DNA from: Cyanoderma ruficeps
Lineage: Eukaryota; Chordata; Aves; Passeriformes; Timaliidae
Length of the DNA: 64,000 nt
Assembly: GCA_008694505.1 (NCBI GenBank)
Contig: VZDJ01007753.1
Span: 19,738,044-19,802,043 of the forward strand
Direction: 5' to 3'
Shown here: piece after piece, positions 37,481 to 49,689 of the stretch
Layout: every line of letters begins with the position of its first letter
How positions within the stretch are numbered: the stretch's first letter is position 1
Made by a program: the position numbers and the translations under genes
The notes under the pieces: generated by a model
The model's input: only the letters and a program-made list of their open reading frames with translations
Database searches by the model: none
Told to the model about the DNA's origin: nothing

Positions 37481-40400
37481 ACCGGGCATCAATTCTACAG
37501 CAGATGTACTTTCTCTTCTAACCCCATCTTGGATCCCTTCCAAACTGGTGTCATCCCTATTTATTTGCCAAAATATTTTTTTTATGCAATCCCTAAAACA
37601 TTCTTGTCTGCCTGATGCCAGATTCTGTATTCCATTCTCTCAGTTGACCTTTCTGATGTTTGTTTGTTTGGTTAGTTCTTTTATTATCTTGATTACCCTT
37701 TTCTTCTTGATCTTTTATTCTTGCACAGCTTTGAGAAATTGTGTACTCTTCTTTTTATCTCTCTACTTTCATGTCTGACATCTATCGAAATAGACTTTTT
37801 TCCTCCTGTCTCTGAGAACTTCACAGGGATTTTTCTCTTGGCCTTCAGATATTGATGGCTTATATCTTGGATAATCACATTTAAATGTCACCTGTAAGTG
37901 AATATGAATGAAAGTGAGCTCCTGCCTGCTCAGACTTTGTCTATATATTCTCCCAGTGTTGCTGGGGAAATGGCAGCATCTCTCAGTGAACTTTCCAGTC
38001 TGATTTACAGCACTCTGATATCTCCTGACTATGAATCTGATTATTGTTTTAACTCTAAGTAGACACATGCCTCAGCCATCTGAAAGAATGTAACAGCAGC
38101 ACTAGTCCGCATGTAGGTCTGGTTACAGTCACTATCTAATGTTTTGAAGAAGAGTGAAAAACACAAAAGTCCATAAGCCAAATTCTGCATTATGCAAGAA
38201 AAAAAAATTGGAATTCTTGGTTTCCATAACCCAGCAACAGAAACCCTGAATTTTGAAATAAATACAGGAATCCAGTTTCATTTCAACATTTTTCATTATT
38301 CAGGACAACAAATACCAAGGATTTAAATGCAGTTACTTTTTTTTCCTTAGCATCTAGAATTTTTGTTTATTTCCTATCAATAACCTCATTCTGCATTCAC
38401 TTTCATCTGGGTAGCCAAAACATTTTCCTCTCTGGTTTCTAGTGTCCTCTGCCACTCCTTACAATCCTTCAGATAAAAAATTGTACAACTCCAAGTAAGG
38501 TCATAATATTTATGAGTAGGGTCATAAACCCAGCAGAAGTTCAGCTGCAGAAAAAGGTTAATCTCCAGAAGAGACGTCTTAAGTCTGGGAGTACTACTCA
38601 TCTCTCAATGTGGGGTTTAAGTCCAGAAATAGGAATGGTTCCCGGAAGATGGGTGCCCTAAATAAAAGCTGGAAGTGAGGTTCTTAGTGCAACACTTAGG
38701 GGCACTATTTTTAATCCAGAAAAAAAAAACAACAGGCAATAAAAATTATCCTTCTTCCGCAGTTTCCCCCTACTAAGTTGTACTCAAATAAGTGATTATC
38801 TTATCTGTCTCTTTGTATCTGTTTGCTGATTCTTGTTTTTCCTCTATTTGTGAAGAAATAGCAATCTATGAGATAACTCAGGGATCTGTGAGAAAATAGG
38901 GGAAGAACCAACAAAAAGAACCAACAAAAGTTTCAACAGTTGATACCACCTAGGGAAAATACTTAGGTGGTAAATCTTATTGAAATAAGACATTTGTGGT
39001 TTTCAGATTCTTCCCAGGTACAACTGTCTTTCCTGAAAGGCAGCATAGTAGTGGTAATTATGTTAAAGAGAAGACCTTCCTATCTGATCATGCTGCAGTG
39101 TAAAGCTTGAGCTTTATATATTTATCACCCAAAAGTGTGACACTACTGTTCACATATTCTATAAACCTGAAAGCTGCAAAAATTGCCTTAGAATATACTG
39201 CATGAGTACTGCTCTGTTTTGCAATATTTCCTAAAAAAGCTTAGTCGAAACCATTATGCTTGGTAGCTCTACTGCTTGCAGGATCTTCAGTGACTGTCAT
39301 TCTCCCAGCAGTAATTTTTCTTTCAGGGGAACTGATAGACTGTATTGGCTTGGTGAGCCAGCCCCGCATACCAGTCTACTGAATCAGCTCAGTATAAGAC
39401 TGTTTTGGTATGTAACCCAGCAAGCATCCATACCCAGTTATTTTTCTTTGCTCCAGGCACAGCAATTAAGAGGTATTTTTTACTGCATTTGCAATGCAGG
39501 CAATTCGTCCTTCTTCCCACTGTTGTAGTCCGGGAAACACAATACTCTGACGTTGTTTTTCTTTGCAGCATTGCCTGAGAGCAATGTAGATGGGATTCCA
39601 GTAAACTGAAGCTGAATAGTAGCTCTCTTTGCATGGGGCAGCAGTCCTTTGCCACACCCTGCCTCTTCAAGGTCTGTTAGAGTGGCAGTTTTAGTCAGCA
39701 CAAGATATTCTCAGCGATCCTGGTTTCTGCAGCTAAAGGATTATAGCTACCTGTTCAGTCAGTCAGGAGAAACACAATGCTCAAGAGTAGTTATTCTGGT
39801 TTTGCTTTGCCAAATTAATGACTTCAGAACAAATGTCATGAGCTTTGTGGTCACCTTTGTCTTATTTACCACAGCAGAAAGTAAATCTTTGCAGAAGTAT
39901 TTCGTTAATTCTGCAGTCCTGGCTTATCACCTTATCTTTGGTTATGACATGCTTGTAATTGGGGGCAAATACGTTTGCTTAACAACAATTCAGCTCTCAG
40001 AATTCAAAAGAGTATATCTCATTTATGTAATTTCTCATGAGAACAATCATTCTTTGCTTGGCATCTGATCCCAATATTTTGATGGATTTCAAATTTTTCC
40101 TTAGGACAAGGTTATTTCTGATGGCCTTGGTGTTTGCATCCAGACAGGTTTTTTGAATGCAAATAAATGTATTATTGCAGGTGGTGTGCAGTGCTTCTCC
40201 AGACATAGTATTTAGCTTATGAGGGAGGTATTCCTAATTAAATCTTAAATTTATTGCATTCTATTAATTTGTATATGCGGCATATCTTGGCATGAAATCA
40301 CTCATAGCTATTACCTCTGTGTTTGCAAAATGATCATTTCTGATTAATATGAACAGCTTTACTTTATATAAGAATATTCAAAATCTGTATAATGAATTCA

Positions 40401-40939
40401 CCAACATTGTAAAATTTTCATCTTCTTTGCTTCTAATGTGTAAGTTTACTGTGAAGACTGATGGTAAGCATCTGCACCCAGTCTGTGCAATGATGAGTAT
40501 GAAAATACTCTTACTGATCCGTATTATTGCAGCATTTTAAATTTGTTCTCATAGCATACAGCAGCACTTCATAAATTTTGTATCATCCAAGTACTTGAGC
40601 AGAAGTACCCTGAGCAGAAAATACGCTGCTACAACCGTTTTCTTTGGGACTCCCTTGTCAGTAAGTGCTACTTTGCTCTGTTGATAAACAGAATCTAGAT
40701 TTATTTTTTTTTCCCTCCATGGAAAATAATGTTGGCATTTCCAGTTATACTGAATGCTATTTCAGTCTTCTTCATAGTGTGGGTGCTATCTAGAATTTGA
40801 ATCTGCCACTAGTTTCTTACATCATTCTGGACTGTAATCTGATTACACATGAGCTGCCCTCGAAGAGTATTAAATTAATGTATATTCTCTAGCAACTTTA
40901 GATTGGCATTTGTCTCTTCAGTTATTGTTGTTATAAATA

Positions 40940-41290
40940 TGGTGAGTCAAATCGTAAATAAAAAAATTACAATTTTATTTTCTCGTCACTGCGAGCAGAA
41001 ATATAGGAAAATAACAAAAATACAGGAAAAACACAGCCAAATCAAAATAAATCCAAGGTACAACGAAGCCACATTAAAGATTAAATTCGATCGAATTTGG
41101 GATGCGAATATTGGACCGGTCCGCACCGTGTCCTCCTTCATTCGCCCCAAAATCCTGTGTTCAGGGTCCAGTTTTTATACTTCTTATTTTCCCTGAGGCA
41201 GGGTCTTTCTTTGTCCGTGTTTGGATGATGACATTCATGGGCTTCCTTTTGGGATTCTGATTTTTCCCCGCGTGGAATTATAATGGTGTC
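40940..41290 (-). mobile_element. Solo-LTR-like segment, minus strand
   Basis: On the minus strand the order is a GC-containing U3 (CACGCGGGG), a TATA box GTATAAAAAC (41,180-41,171), a CpG-bearing stretch (GGTGCGGACCGGTCC), then AATAAA (40,979-40,974) and a short AT-rich tail. CpG is unusually frequent for this AT-rich interval, suggesting fairly recent insertion. TATAAA occurs on both flanks (40,932-40,937 and 41,303-41,308), but the ends do not show clean TG/CA termini. No gag or pol sequence is adjacent. Its family is not assigned. Confidence 0.5.
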
Positions 41291-41300
41291 TGAGTGTTAG

Positions 41301-41585
41301 CTATAAACTATATTCAGGTTGGAGTGGGGTTTCTTGGGCAGACAGGTGAAATGTCTGTTGGAGAGTCAAAGCCATCTCAGAGCTGATGGTCCAGTCATCA
41401 AATATGTTGGTTCGATTGGAATCCCTCTTTTCAGTTGCTGATAACTTCAGATCTTCCTTTTTCAGCTCTGTCTCCTCCTCCTGTGACTCTGACAAGGCTT
41501 TCCTTCCTGCCTGTAATTCCTTTATTTCTTGAGCACAAATTAATACACATCGTTTATTTACAACATTGTCAATTATGTATGTCCT
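41301..41585 (-). other. Possible terminal exon of an unidentified gene (94 codons)
   Basis: The minus-strand frame opens just after an AG with an upstream pyrimidine stretch (CTGCTTTCTTCC) and stays open for 94 codons to TAG. It reads RTYIIDNVVNKR, then CAQEIKELQAGRKALSESQ, EEETELKKEDLKLS and later NIFDDWTISSEMAL. The middle third is a Glu/Lys/Leu-rich, probably helical or coiled-coil segment. I do not recognise the family. In mammals GARIN2 lies between GPHN and PALS1 in this orientation, so a diverged GARIN2 exon is a conceivable identity, but I see no GARIN-domain motif. An LTR-like insert begins about 10 bases downstream of the stop. It could also be a chance ORF. Confidence 0.22.
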
Positions 41586-44090
41586 CTGTGCTCATTTGGA
41601 AGAAAGCAGTCTCCCATCTCCTATGCTTTGCTCAGCTTGAGCAGAACTTACACTTCAAAACTCCAGGACAATACTGCACATGCTGTGAACTACACAGAGG
41701 TGTCCCAGTGATAGGCTAGAAGCAATTTTGTGTGCTCAGATACTAAATGATCCATAAGGCAGCATGTTCTATCAAAAATTCTTTGTGGTATTCCAGTAGG
41801 ATAGCAATGTTTGTAGCATCTAGATAATATGAGTAACAACAATACCAAATAATGGTTCTCATTAGTATATTGGATTTTCAAGAGATGTCTGTCTATCCTC
41901 AGTCTACAAATGGAGAAGCTGAGGAAGAAAAGGAAGAGTGATTTCCCCACATTTATAAAATTCAGTGACAGAAATAGAACCTGTGTTATGAGGATTATGT
42001 GCCCACTATATGATATTTCTCTCTATCACTTGTCTCCCTGCAATGTTCTGAAAGTTGGTTGAATGAGAAGCATGAAAGTGTAAGCCACATTCAGGTTAAT
42101 TCAAGTGTCTATTTCTTTGCCTTCTGTTGCAATCTACAAGTCCTCTCCCTCAATACTGGTTTCAGTCACTGAACAAATGTAGATTCCATTGCAAAAGAAC
42201 CAAAATTATTGGTGCTTGTGAACTAATACAGAGGAATACACAGTTTGTACTTCAGGAATACTTAATTGTACTACAGTAAGAGGTTATGAATGGAATTGAA
42301 GTCTGCAGTGGAATTTTTTTCTTCCATGTGTACTTTTTTAGTTTGTTCCAATTCCATCTGATAGCCAGGACGCTTTGCTTTATTCTCTTATTTTCCTACT
42401 AGAAACTTTCATCTGGGATATTACTTAAAGCAGTCTGCTTGACTTACTGCCACTCTTTTGATTTCCTGAAAAGAAACACAGTAAACATCAGAAAACAGCA
42501 CAATAAAGCAGAAATTGAAAGATAAAAAGAAGCACAAGGAATCAAAAGAGAGGATAGGACAGATAAGATGAACATAGACCAAGAATCACAAAGGAATAAA
42601 GATTGACCAGCAGGAATTGAGCTCCCTTTTGGGGAAGTTCACTAGAATTTGTGCTCTGTATTCCAAACTCTGGCCTTTTCCCAGTCTCTCCCCTGCTATT
42701 CTCCTTCAGTCACTCCTACACGCTGTCTCACCTACTCAGCTCACAGCAGAAATCATTGTTAGTCTTTGTAGAACACCTCAGAGGTGTGAAAAGCCTCTGC
42801 ATGACTGGTATGAGTTGTCCTGATATTGTCATACTTCTCAGCTGCCTGGGGGTATGTGAAGATCATTATTTATTCTTTACTGAAAGCTAATCAGCAGGTT
42901 GAGAAGACAACAAAGTCTGCAGCTCTAAGAAACCCAGGAAGAACACACCCTGCCGTTACCTCTATGTGGCAAATTCGGGAATTGATAGTGGAATGCAGAC
43001 TGGGAGGTAACATGGTAAGAAATTTAAGGAAATAAGGGACACAACTGCACAGGAGGAGAAATATATCTTTGGAGGAAGGTACTGTTTATAAAGAGAAAGA
43101 GGTACAGAGGAGAGTTGAAGGATTGTGAGAAAAATAGCTATCTAGAGCTAGAGAAAATGAATGGGAAAAATGATCAGGGGAAAAGCTGAAAACCTGTAAG
43201 CATCTTTGGAGAAGGATCAATTAGATAAAGAAGCAAAGATGGTAACAGATAACAATTGGAATAAGATATATCAGCTTCCTTCCCTATAGAAAATACAGCG
43301 AAAAAATATTACTGCAAAATTAGTATCTAAAATTGTCCCCAGAAATGGGGACAAAACTCTTGAGGAGAAGTGACTGAAATAAATAGGTAGGTCCCTTTCC
43401 CTCAATGCAGCAAATCCAAATGCTGGATTTGTCAAGATACGCTTTTTTGGTCTGAATGATACTGTGGTATGTGTGTAGTAGGAAAATATATTAAGTACTT
43501 CTATTCTGATTGCTTTATTACTTCTCATATTACAGCTTTACAATAAAATCACAAGAAATACAGTATTGTAGCACCAAGTACTAGTAAAATATAATTTAGG
43601 AGTTTTGGCACTATATGTGTGTCACAGATTATTATAAAATGCATGAAATTAATTTGAAATGAGAGTATAATTAATCTAGTGCACAAATGTGTTATTGTTG
43701 ATTAAATAATATATTATTATTAGTCTCCATTTCATGTGGAGCTGAAATAAGTTCTTGAGCATGTACTAACTTATCTCCTCATAGCCCATTGCTCTCTGCA
43801 TTACCCCCATTTCTAAATGAATGGCTGTTAAGGGAGGAGGTGAGTGAAAAAGAGCACAACAACGGAAAATTAGAAATTATTAATGTACCAAAGTGTATGT
43901 AGAGAGAAAAGCAACAAGATCTTCAGACAGATAGATGTGTGGATGAAAAGGAATGAGCACACAAAAAAATTAAGAAAACAGTGAAATGAGAACACATCAT
44001 AAACTGAAGTACTTTTCCTCCAGGTGATGCAGATCACTTTGGGATGACCAGCTGGCAATGAGGACAATGAGCTGAACCAAGGCCACTGTC

Positions 44091-44214
44091 CAGCCATAGG
44101 GAGGACCACACAGTAATAGCATGTGCACAAAAAAGGAAGTTGATTGAACAAGAGCTCATTCAAACTTTCATGACTTACCAAAATGGAGAAGTGTGTGAAG
44201 AAGGATCATTAAAG
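44091..44214 (+). repeat. Direct duplication, copy 1
   Basis: This 124-bp block is about 90% identical to 46,171-46,290, differing by roughly 12 substitutions and a 4-bp gap. It includes GAGGACCACACAGTAATAGC and CATTCAAACTTTCATGACTT. No known element matches by eye. The sequence between the copies is not repeated as a unit. Confidence 0.85.
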
Positions 44215-46170
44215 CTTTTGTTCAAGAGTCTGATTCAGTCACATGCAAAATGATGATGAGTTTAGATGTAAATTAAGGGGCATCAATAAGCTAAGTGGCT
44301 TTTGTTTCTGTCATTCCTTGGCAGGCATATATAATAGTGTTTAATCACTGACAAGAAATGGAGGAATATAAACAAAGGTAACTGTGGACATTAATGAAGA
44401 CTGTCTTTAGGTGCCTACTTGTTCCAAATGGATATTCTGTAGAGATTTGTGCAGAAATGCAGGATGTCAGAAAGGGTGCTAATGCTAATCCTAACAGGAC
44501 TTCGTGGAGAGTGCTTCAAAACAGGTCCAAGTTCTGCTTGAAACATGAGTCTGGACTTCATGCTTGAGGACACTGCAGACGTTATCCAGAGATAAATTCA
44601 AGCTCAGACAAGGGGTTTTGGAAGGCCTTACATCACACTGGAAGAGGAGGCACGGACCAACATTATCTCTTTGAACTGGCGTAGGTCTGCAGCTTCCTCA
44701 ACCTTTCCACCATTCTGTATCTATTTTGCAGTGGAGTTGCAATGGCCACTGTCCACCAAACAAATCAAACAGCAAGGCCTTTCCAGAAGAAACCTGCCAC
44801 TAAACCCTGGAAAGTGAGATGTAATTACGGCAGGGAATGAGCACAATTTATCTTCTAATAATATGGCCAAACAAGTGCTGATCTATTGGCAATGAGGACA
44901 TAGGAAAATTTGTTCTAAAGAACTCACAAATCATGAGGTTTCAGCTTCTCTTACCTATTAATAAATTAGGAATAGCAATAGGGAAGTGAGTAAATATCAG
45001 AAAAACTGTCATACCTGATTTTTTTTCTCACTTTTTTCTTTATTGTATTTGACCTAAAAAAGGCAGGAAAAAGGATTATGCTATTGCCAACAAACTCAGG
45101 AATAAACCGTATCCTAGTAATGTCATGATGTACCAGGATCAGTATGAAATAGGTGCTATTTTAATCTCTTTTCTATGTGCAGTAGAAATATATATTGGTA
45201 AATGATGTAGAAAGTCTTGTTTTCAGGTGCAGGCACACTTGAGATATTTGAGTGTTATGGACTGCACTTATATATGACACATCTGAACATGGCACACATC
45301 TGAGCACATCATTTGATGTGTAGATGTAGCTTGAGAAGTGATTGTGGTGAAGCCTTGTTCTTTGCTGTTGTGCAGATGTTCATGTAAGAGACAGTTTTCA
45401 TTTCCTTCTGCCATCTAACTTTTGCTTGCCTAGTTTGTGCAACACCAGCGACAAAAAATCTGCTCCTTTTCTGCACAAGCCAGGGTGCATATGGCAGTGC
45501 AGGAGATGCAGAAAAGACAGATTTCTGGTGCCAGGACATACTGCTGATTTTGGGCAGAAAGGAAACATTGAGTCTGCCTCATGCTATGTGATTCCTTCAC
45601 GTACTGGGAGTCTGAATTGAAGCTATCTATATGCAGATCCTTCAGCATTCAAGGAGACCACTGGCACTTCAGTCACTGAATATTCATGCACTTTTGCTTG
45701 ATTGCCCATCTTTGTGAACCCAAAGGTGATTGCTGAAATGATCTTTCAAAAGCCCTGAACACCTATCTGAGAAACCAAAGTCTGGAAACTACAACCTGTA
45801 TTCTACAGTAAACTTGCAAATGTTTTGCAATAACATATTTTCTGAAGACAAAAATATGACAGATTTTACTTTTCAAAGTGAGTAGCAAAAACTAAATATA
45901 TTAGATTCATTTTCCAAACATACATACCTAGTTTTCATGTTTTCTGTGCTTTTGCTCTTCTGTTTTTGCTCCTATTTGGAAACTGAGATAAGATCTTTGT
46001 TCTCTGCCCATCCAGATTTGACACTGGTCCCTACAATCTTTCTGTCGTCTTCTTTCAAGTAGCTGAGGTAGAGATACCTGTAAGTCTCCCATGTGCAGAA
46101 AGATTTCTGTTTAAACAGGAAGAGAACAGGAACGATGTAATAGTACAAAAGAAAATCCAAACTTAAACCC

Positions 46171-46290
46171 CAGCTATAAGGAGGACCACACAGTAACAGC
46201 ATGTGAACAAAAAAGGAGGTTGAACAAGAGCTTATTCAAACTTTCATGACTTAGCAAAATTGTGAAGTGTGTGAAGGAAGACCATTAAAG
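46171..46290 (+). repeat. Direct duplication, copy 2
   Basis: Partner of the block at 44,091-44,214, 2.08 kb away in the same orientation. A weaker match continues further on (CCAAGcTCTGCTgGAA near 46,324 against CCAAGTTCTGCTTGAA near 44,529). The duplication may therefore once have been longer, with about 230 bp inserted in copy 1 or lost from copy 2. Confidence 0.85.
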
Positions 46291-49200
46291 TAGAAAAGTC
46301 CATAGTGAGTAACAGCCAACACTCCAAGCTCTGCTGGAAGTATGACTGGAAAAAAATAAGACATCTATTCTGTAGAGAAAAATAGAGATTCTAGTTCTGG
46401 ATCTTGACTTTATTATATTGAATCACTAGTGACAACAGCTGTACAGCAGGACCTGACATTCATGTCAGGTCATCTTATGTCCAGAAGTTGGTAAAGGATC
46501 TAGTCTTTGGCAACAGAAGAATAGTGGCTCTGTATGTATAGTTGAAGCAGGAGAATATCAGCTAAGAAATGTTGTAACTCCCTTACTTATTTTCTCACAT
46601 TCTCTGCATTCTTGTCTCTACAATGTCCTTATTCTACTGTCTTATTTCCTGAGAGTCCTATATTCCCAATCTTGCTATCAGCTTTCAGCTTTTGATATAT
46701 TTAGAAAAACTGTTTATTGAGTATTAGTAGTCATTTTCTATCTATATGAAGATAGATATGTGGGTAGCATTGGCCTGAAATGATTACTGGAGTGGGGCCA
46801 AAAGGTGTGTTTTAAATTTGTTTCTCCTAACTTTATGGTGTTAGTGGGGAGACAAGGAGCCAATGCAAATATGAGCTCTCTAGAGAAGCTGGCTTTTGTC
46901 TCAGGCTCACAAAGTCTGTTAATAAAGTCACCCTTAAAAGAAGAACAACAGTGTATGGAAATACATTTGTATTTCCTATTTAATCTTTAAAGAAATATTT
47001 AACTCTTCTTGAGGCTAACTCACCTGGTAAGTTCTACATATTTCATGTGGTATTGCCGCTGTGAGAGTTTCTAGAAGCTTGTCATACTTTCCTATGGGAT
47101 CATGGGCATGCTGGCAGCATCACATTAGGTATTGGTGAACAGGGATTGACAGCACAGAGATCAGAGATCACACTGTCAGCTGTGGGTAAATGGGTTCTGC
47201 TTTTTTGATTAACCTGAACTAAAAAATAAAAGCTCCATCAATGCTGACGTTTGCCGTAAGATCTATCAGAGAATACACTACCAATAGATTTCATAGTGTT
47301 TTGGCTTGGTGCCCCTAGAGCTTATCTGCTGGGTTGGTGGAGAGGGAAGAGAATGTGGAATAATGAAACAGGAATATGTATAAATGAAAGGAAGGGAAAG
47401 AAGTTGAATAAGGACAAAGGATGATTGGAAATCACTCTGTGTGTGTAATTCAAAACATTGGATATCTGATTGCTGTGGTCAGAAATCTCTTGAGTACAAT
47501 TATCGTGAATTTCTCCTAATGTAAACATGATGGAAGAGACACTGTTCTGATGATTCACTGTCTTTATAGCATTACTCTGATGTTTATGGGACTTGGTTAG
47601 GAACCAGGATCCTGCTAAGTGCTGTACTAAAACAGACTGGAAAAATATCCCAGGTAAATTACGTGTAAGACATGAAATTACAGAAAGAGAAAAATGAGAA
47701 AATACAAGAAGATAAGAATAAATTGATAAGTATAATCACATGATTAAGTTGATAATGAAATCATATGTTATGGACCATTGGCAGGGCTTAGTTTTGACAG
47801 GCATTGGAGAAGGAATTTGAGGGAGGACGTGGATTAAATTTATGGATGTCTAGTAGAATCTCCTCCAAAATGTGAGACACAGTATGGTAAAAAAATCAAA
47901 GGCTACTTTTAAATTTTATTTTAGTGCATATGAATGAGTGATGGAGCTATTTTCTTGGGTTGATTGGTTAGGGCAACTGCCTTCTTTGAAGTCAATGAGG
48001 TCTGATAAATAAAGCAGGAATAAATTATAAAGTACCCTGAAAAAGGAGACTCATAGCTCATTAACATTCTGCATGTATATCAACAATGCAAGATTGAATT
48101 AATCAAGGTAAGACCAAAGGATGTCATAATTATCACAAAGAGAGGTAGTGAAATCCTGTGAAAAAAACTGTTGAGATACAGTATGTAAATAGAATTCACA
48201 TATTTTAGACCCTCTGTGAATCCAGAATTGTAGGAGTGTAGGGTGTTGCCAGAGTCCTGCAGGGCTTTGGCCAGTGCTGGGTGACAGGCAGGGAGGGTGG
48301 TTATACTGCCTGCAAGGGTAGGAGAATCTGCAAGTGGTGAGAGATTGCCCAGGAAGGGCTGGCTTTGATTTTGACTGGGTTGAACTGCCACTAATGGCTA
48401 ACAACCTTAATGAGGTAGCACAGAACCATATTTTTTTCATCTACGGCAGTTCTAGCTATTGCTACAGGAAGGAGTAGGGCCTCACAAAGGAAAATGAAAA
48501 CATAAATCCTTGTCTTTCTCTAATCTGCAGCATTGCTGTTGCCGGGTTTCTGAACTATTGCCTTTAAAATGTGAGCAGAGTGAGTTTATAAGAGAAGGGA
48601 AATATATCCGTATGTGTGTAGTAAACAAAGAACAATAATAGTGAGAATAAATGAATGAGGACTGCCTGTGAAGCTGAGGGAGAGAAAGAATAATGGTAAT
48701 AATTGCAAGTAATTTTATCTTCAGCATGTTAAATACTTTCATTTGAATGACTTTTTACCTGGACAAACTTGCTTTTGAAGATGTGAGAAGAGGTAAAAAG
48801 AACATACACTCCTTGGCTTAGAAGTCTCTAATGGGCATCTGACTTGAACTGATGTTCTTAGAATCAAACTTGCTACTCATTTTGCCTATCCATAAAATTA
48901 AAATAAATTTACAAGTTAAAGGTAATAGAGTTAAAAAGGCTTATATATTTTAAAAAATCCCCACTGATGCTCATGAAAAGAAACAAATATAATCCTTCCT
49001 GATAGGCTTTATTATACTATTAAAGACCTCTCCCCACAAAACACACATTTTTAAGAATACACAATCTTAAGTGCACAAGAGAACTTTTTAAGGCTCTCTG
49101 CTTCTCTTTTACTATTTATTTAAGGAAAAAGAGCCTGTGAATCTACAAACACTATTTTGCACATGCTATTCTATACTTCAGTATATTTTTTGTTTATAAA

Positions 49201-49689
49201 TAATCTTACATATTTTTGGCACTGTTAAGACAATGTATTTTTATTTATGCATTTTTTATGCGAGTATAGCGACATACTTTGCAAAAACAGTAGAAACGCT
49301 TGGGCTGTTTTCAGTGCTAGATGGTGACTTCTATCTTTACACCTTTTGGATCACATGTGTTTTTGTCAGATATCATGAAGAGGACAGCCAATATTCTGAA
49401 GTATAAATTCTCCAGGTACTGATCAGGCTGACTTTAGCACAAAAGCTGGAGAACAAGTAATATAATTAATTCACTCAATAAGGGGAAAAAAACCCATTCA
49501 AAGCTAATAAATAATTATTATTCATAAATCTTTATTAAATATCTAATTTCTATTAACTTAAGTGATGTAATGCCAAGGAGAATAGAAATATCCTGCCAAT
49601 AGTCTTTTTAAAAAGTACATGTGGTAGACTTCTACTTCCCATTCATACCTTGTTTCACTTAGGTCCATCCATTTTTTACATAGAGAATA

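Larger units (their letters stand above)
34567..40939. other. Intergenic sequence upstream of PALS1
   Basis: Apart from a moderately GC-rich shoulder (34.57-34.95 kb), an unassigned frame at 36.1-36.4 kb, poly-A and poly-T runs (35,915-35,930; 36,684-36,698) and the 15-bp tandem at 37.45 kb, I see no gene, RNA or repeat I can name. Short frames at 37.8-38.6 and 39.4-40.1 kb lack any family signature. Confidence 0.6.
41600..49680. other. Intergenic sequence between GPHN and PALS1, central part
   Basis: AT-rich sequence contains the direct duplication (44.1/46.2 kb) and a few coding-like but unrecognised minus-strand frames (45,309-45,575; 45,972-46,202; 48,080-48,391). No promoter, CpG island, RNA gene or known domain was found. 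Confidence 0.55.

Noticed and set aside
39649..40068. Plus-strand 139-codon frame, the longest outside the CpG island and the CR1 copies apart from one GC-rich ORF at 50 kb.
   Set aside because: Composition follows AT-rich DNA (Phe, Ile, Leu, Val runs). No domain, no promoter, and opposite frames are open too.
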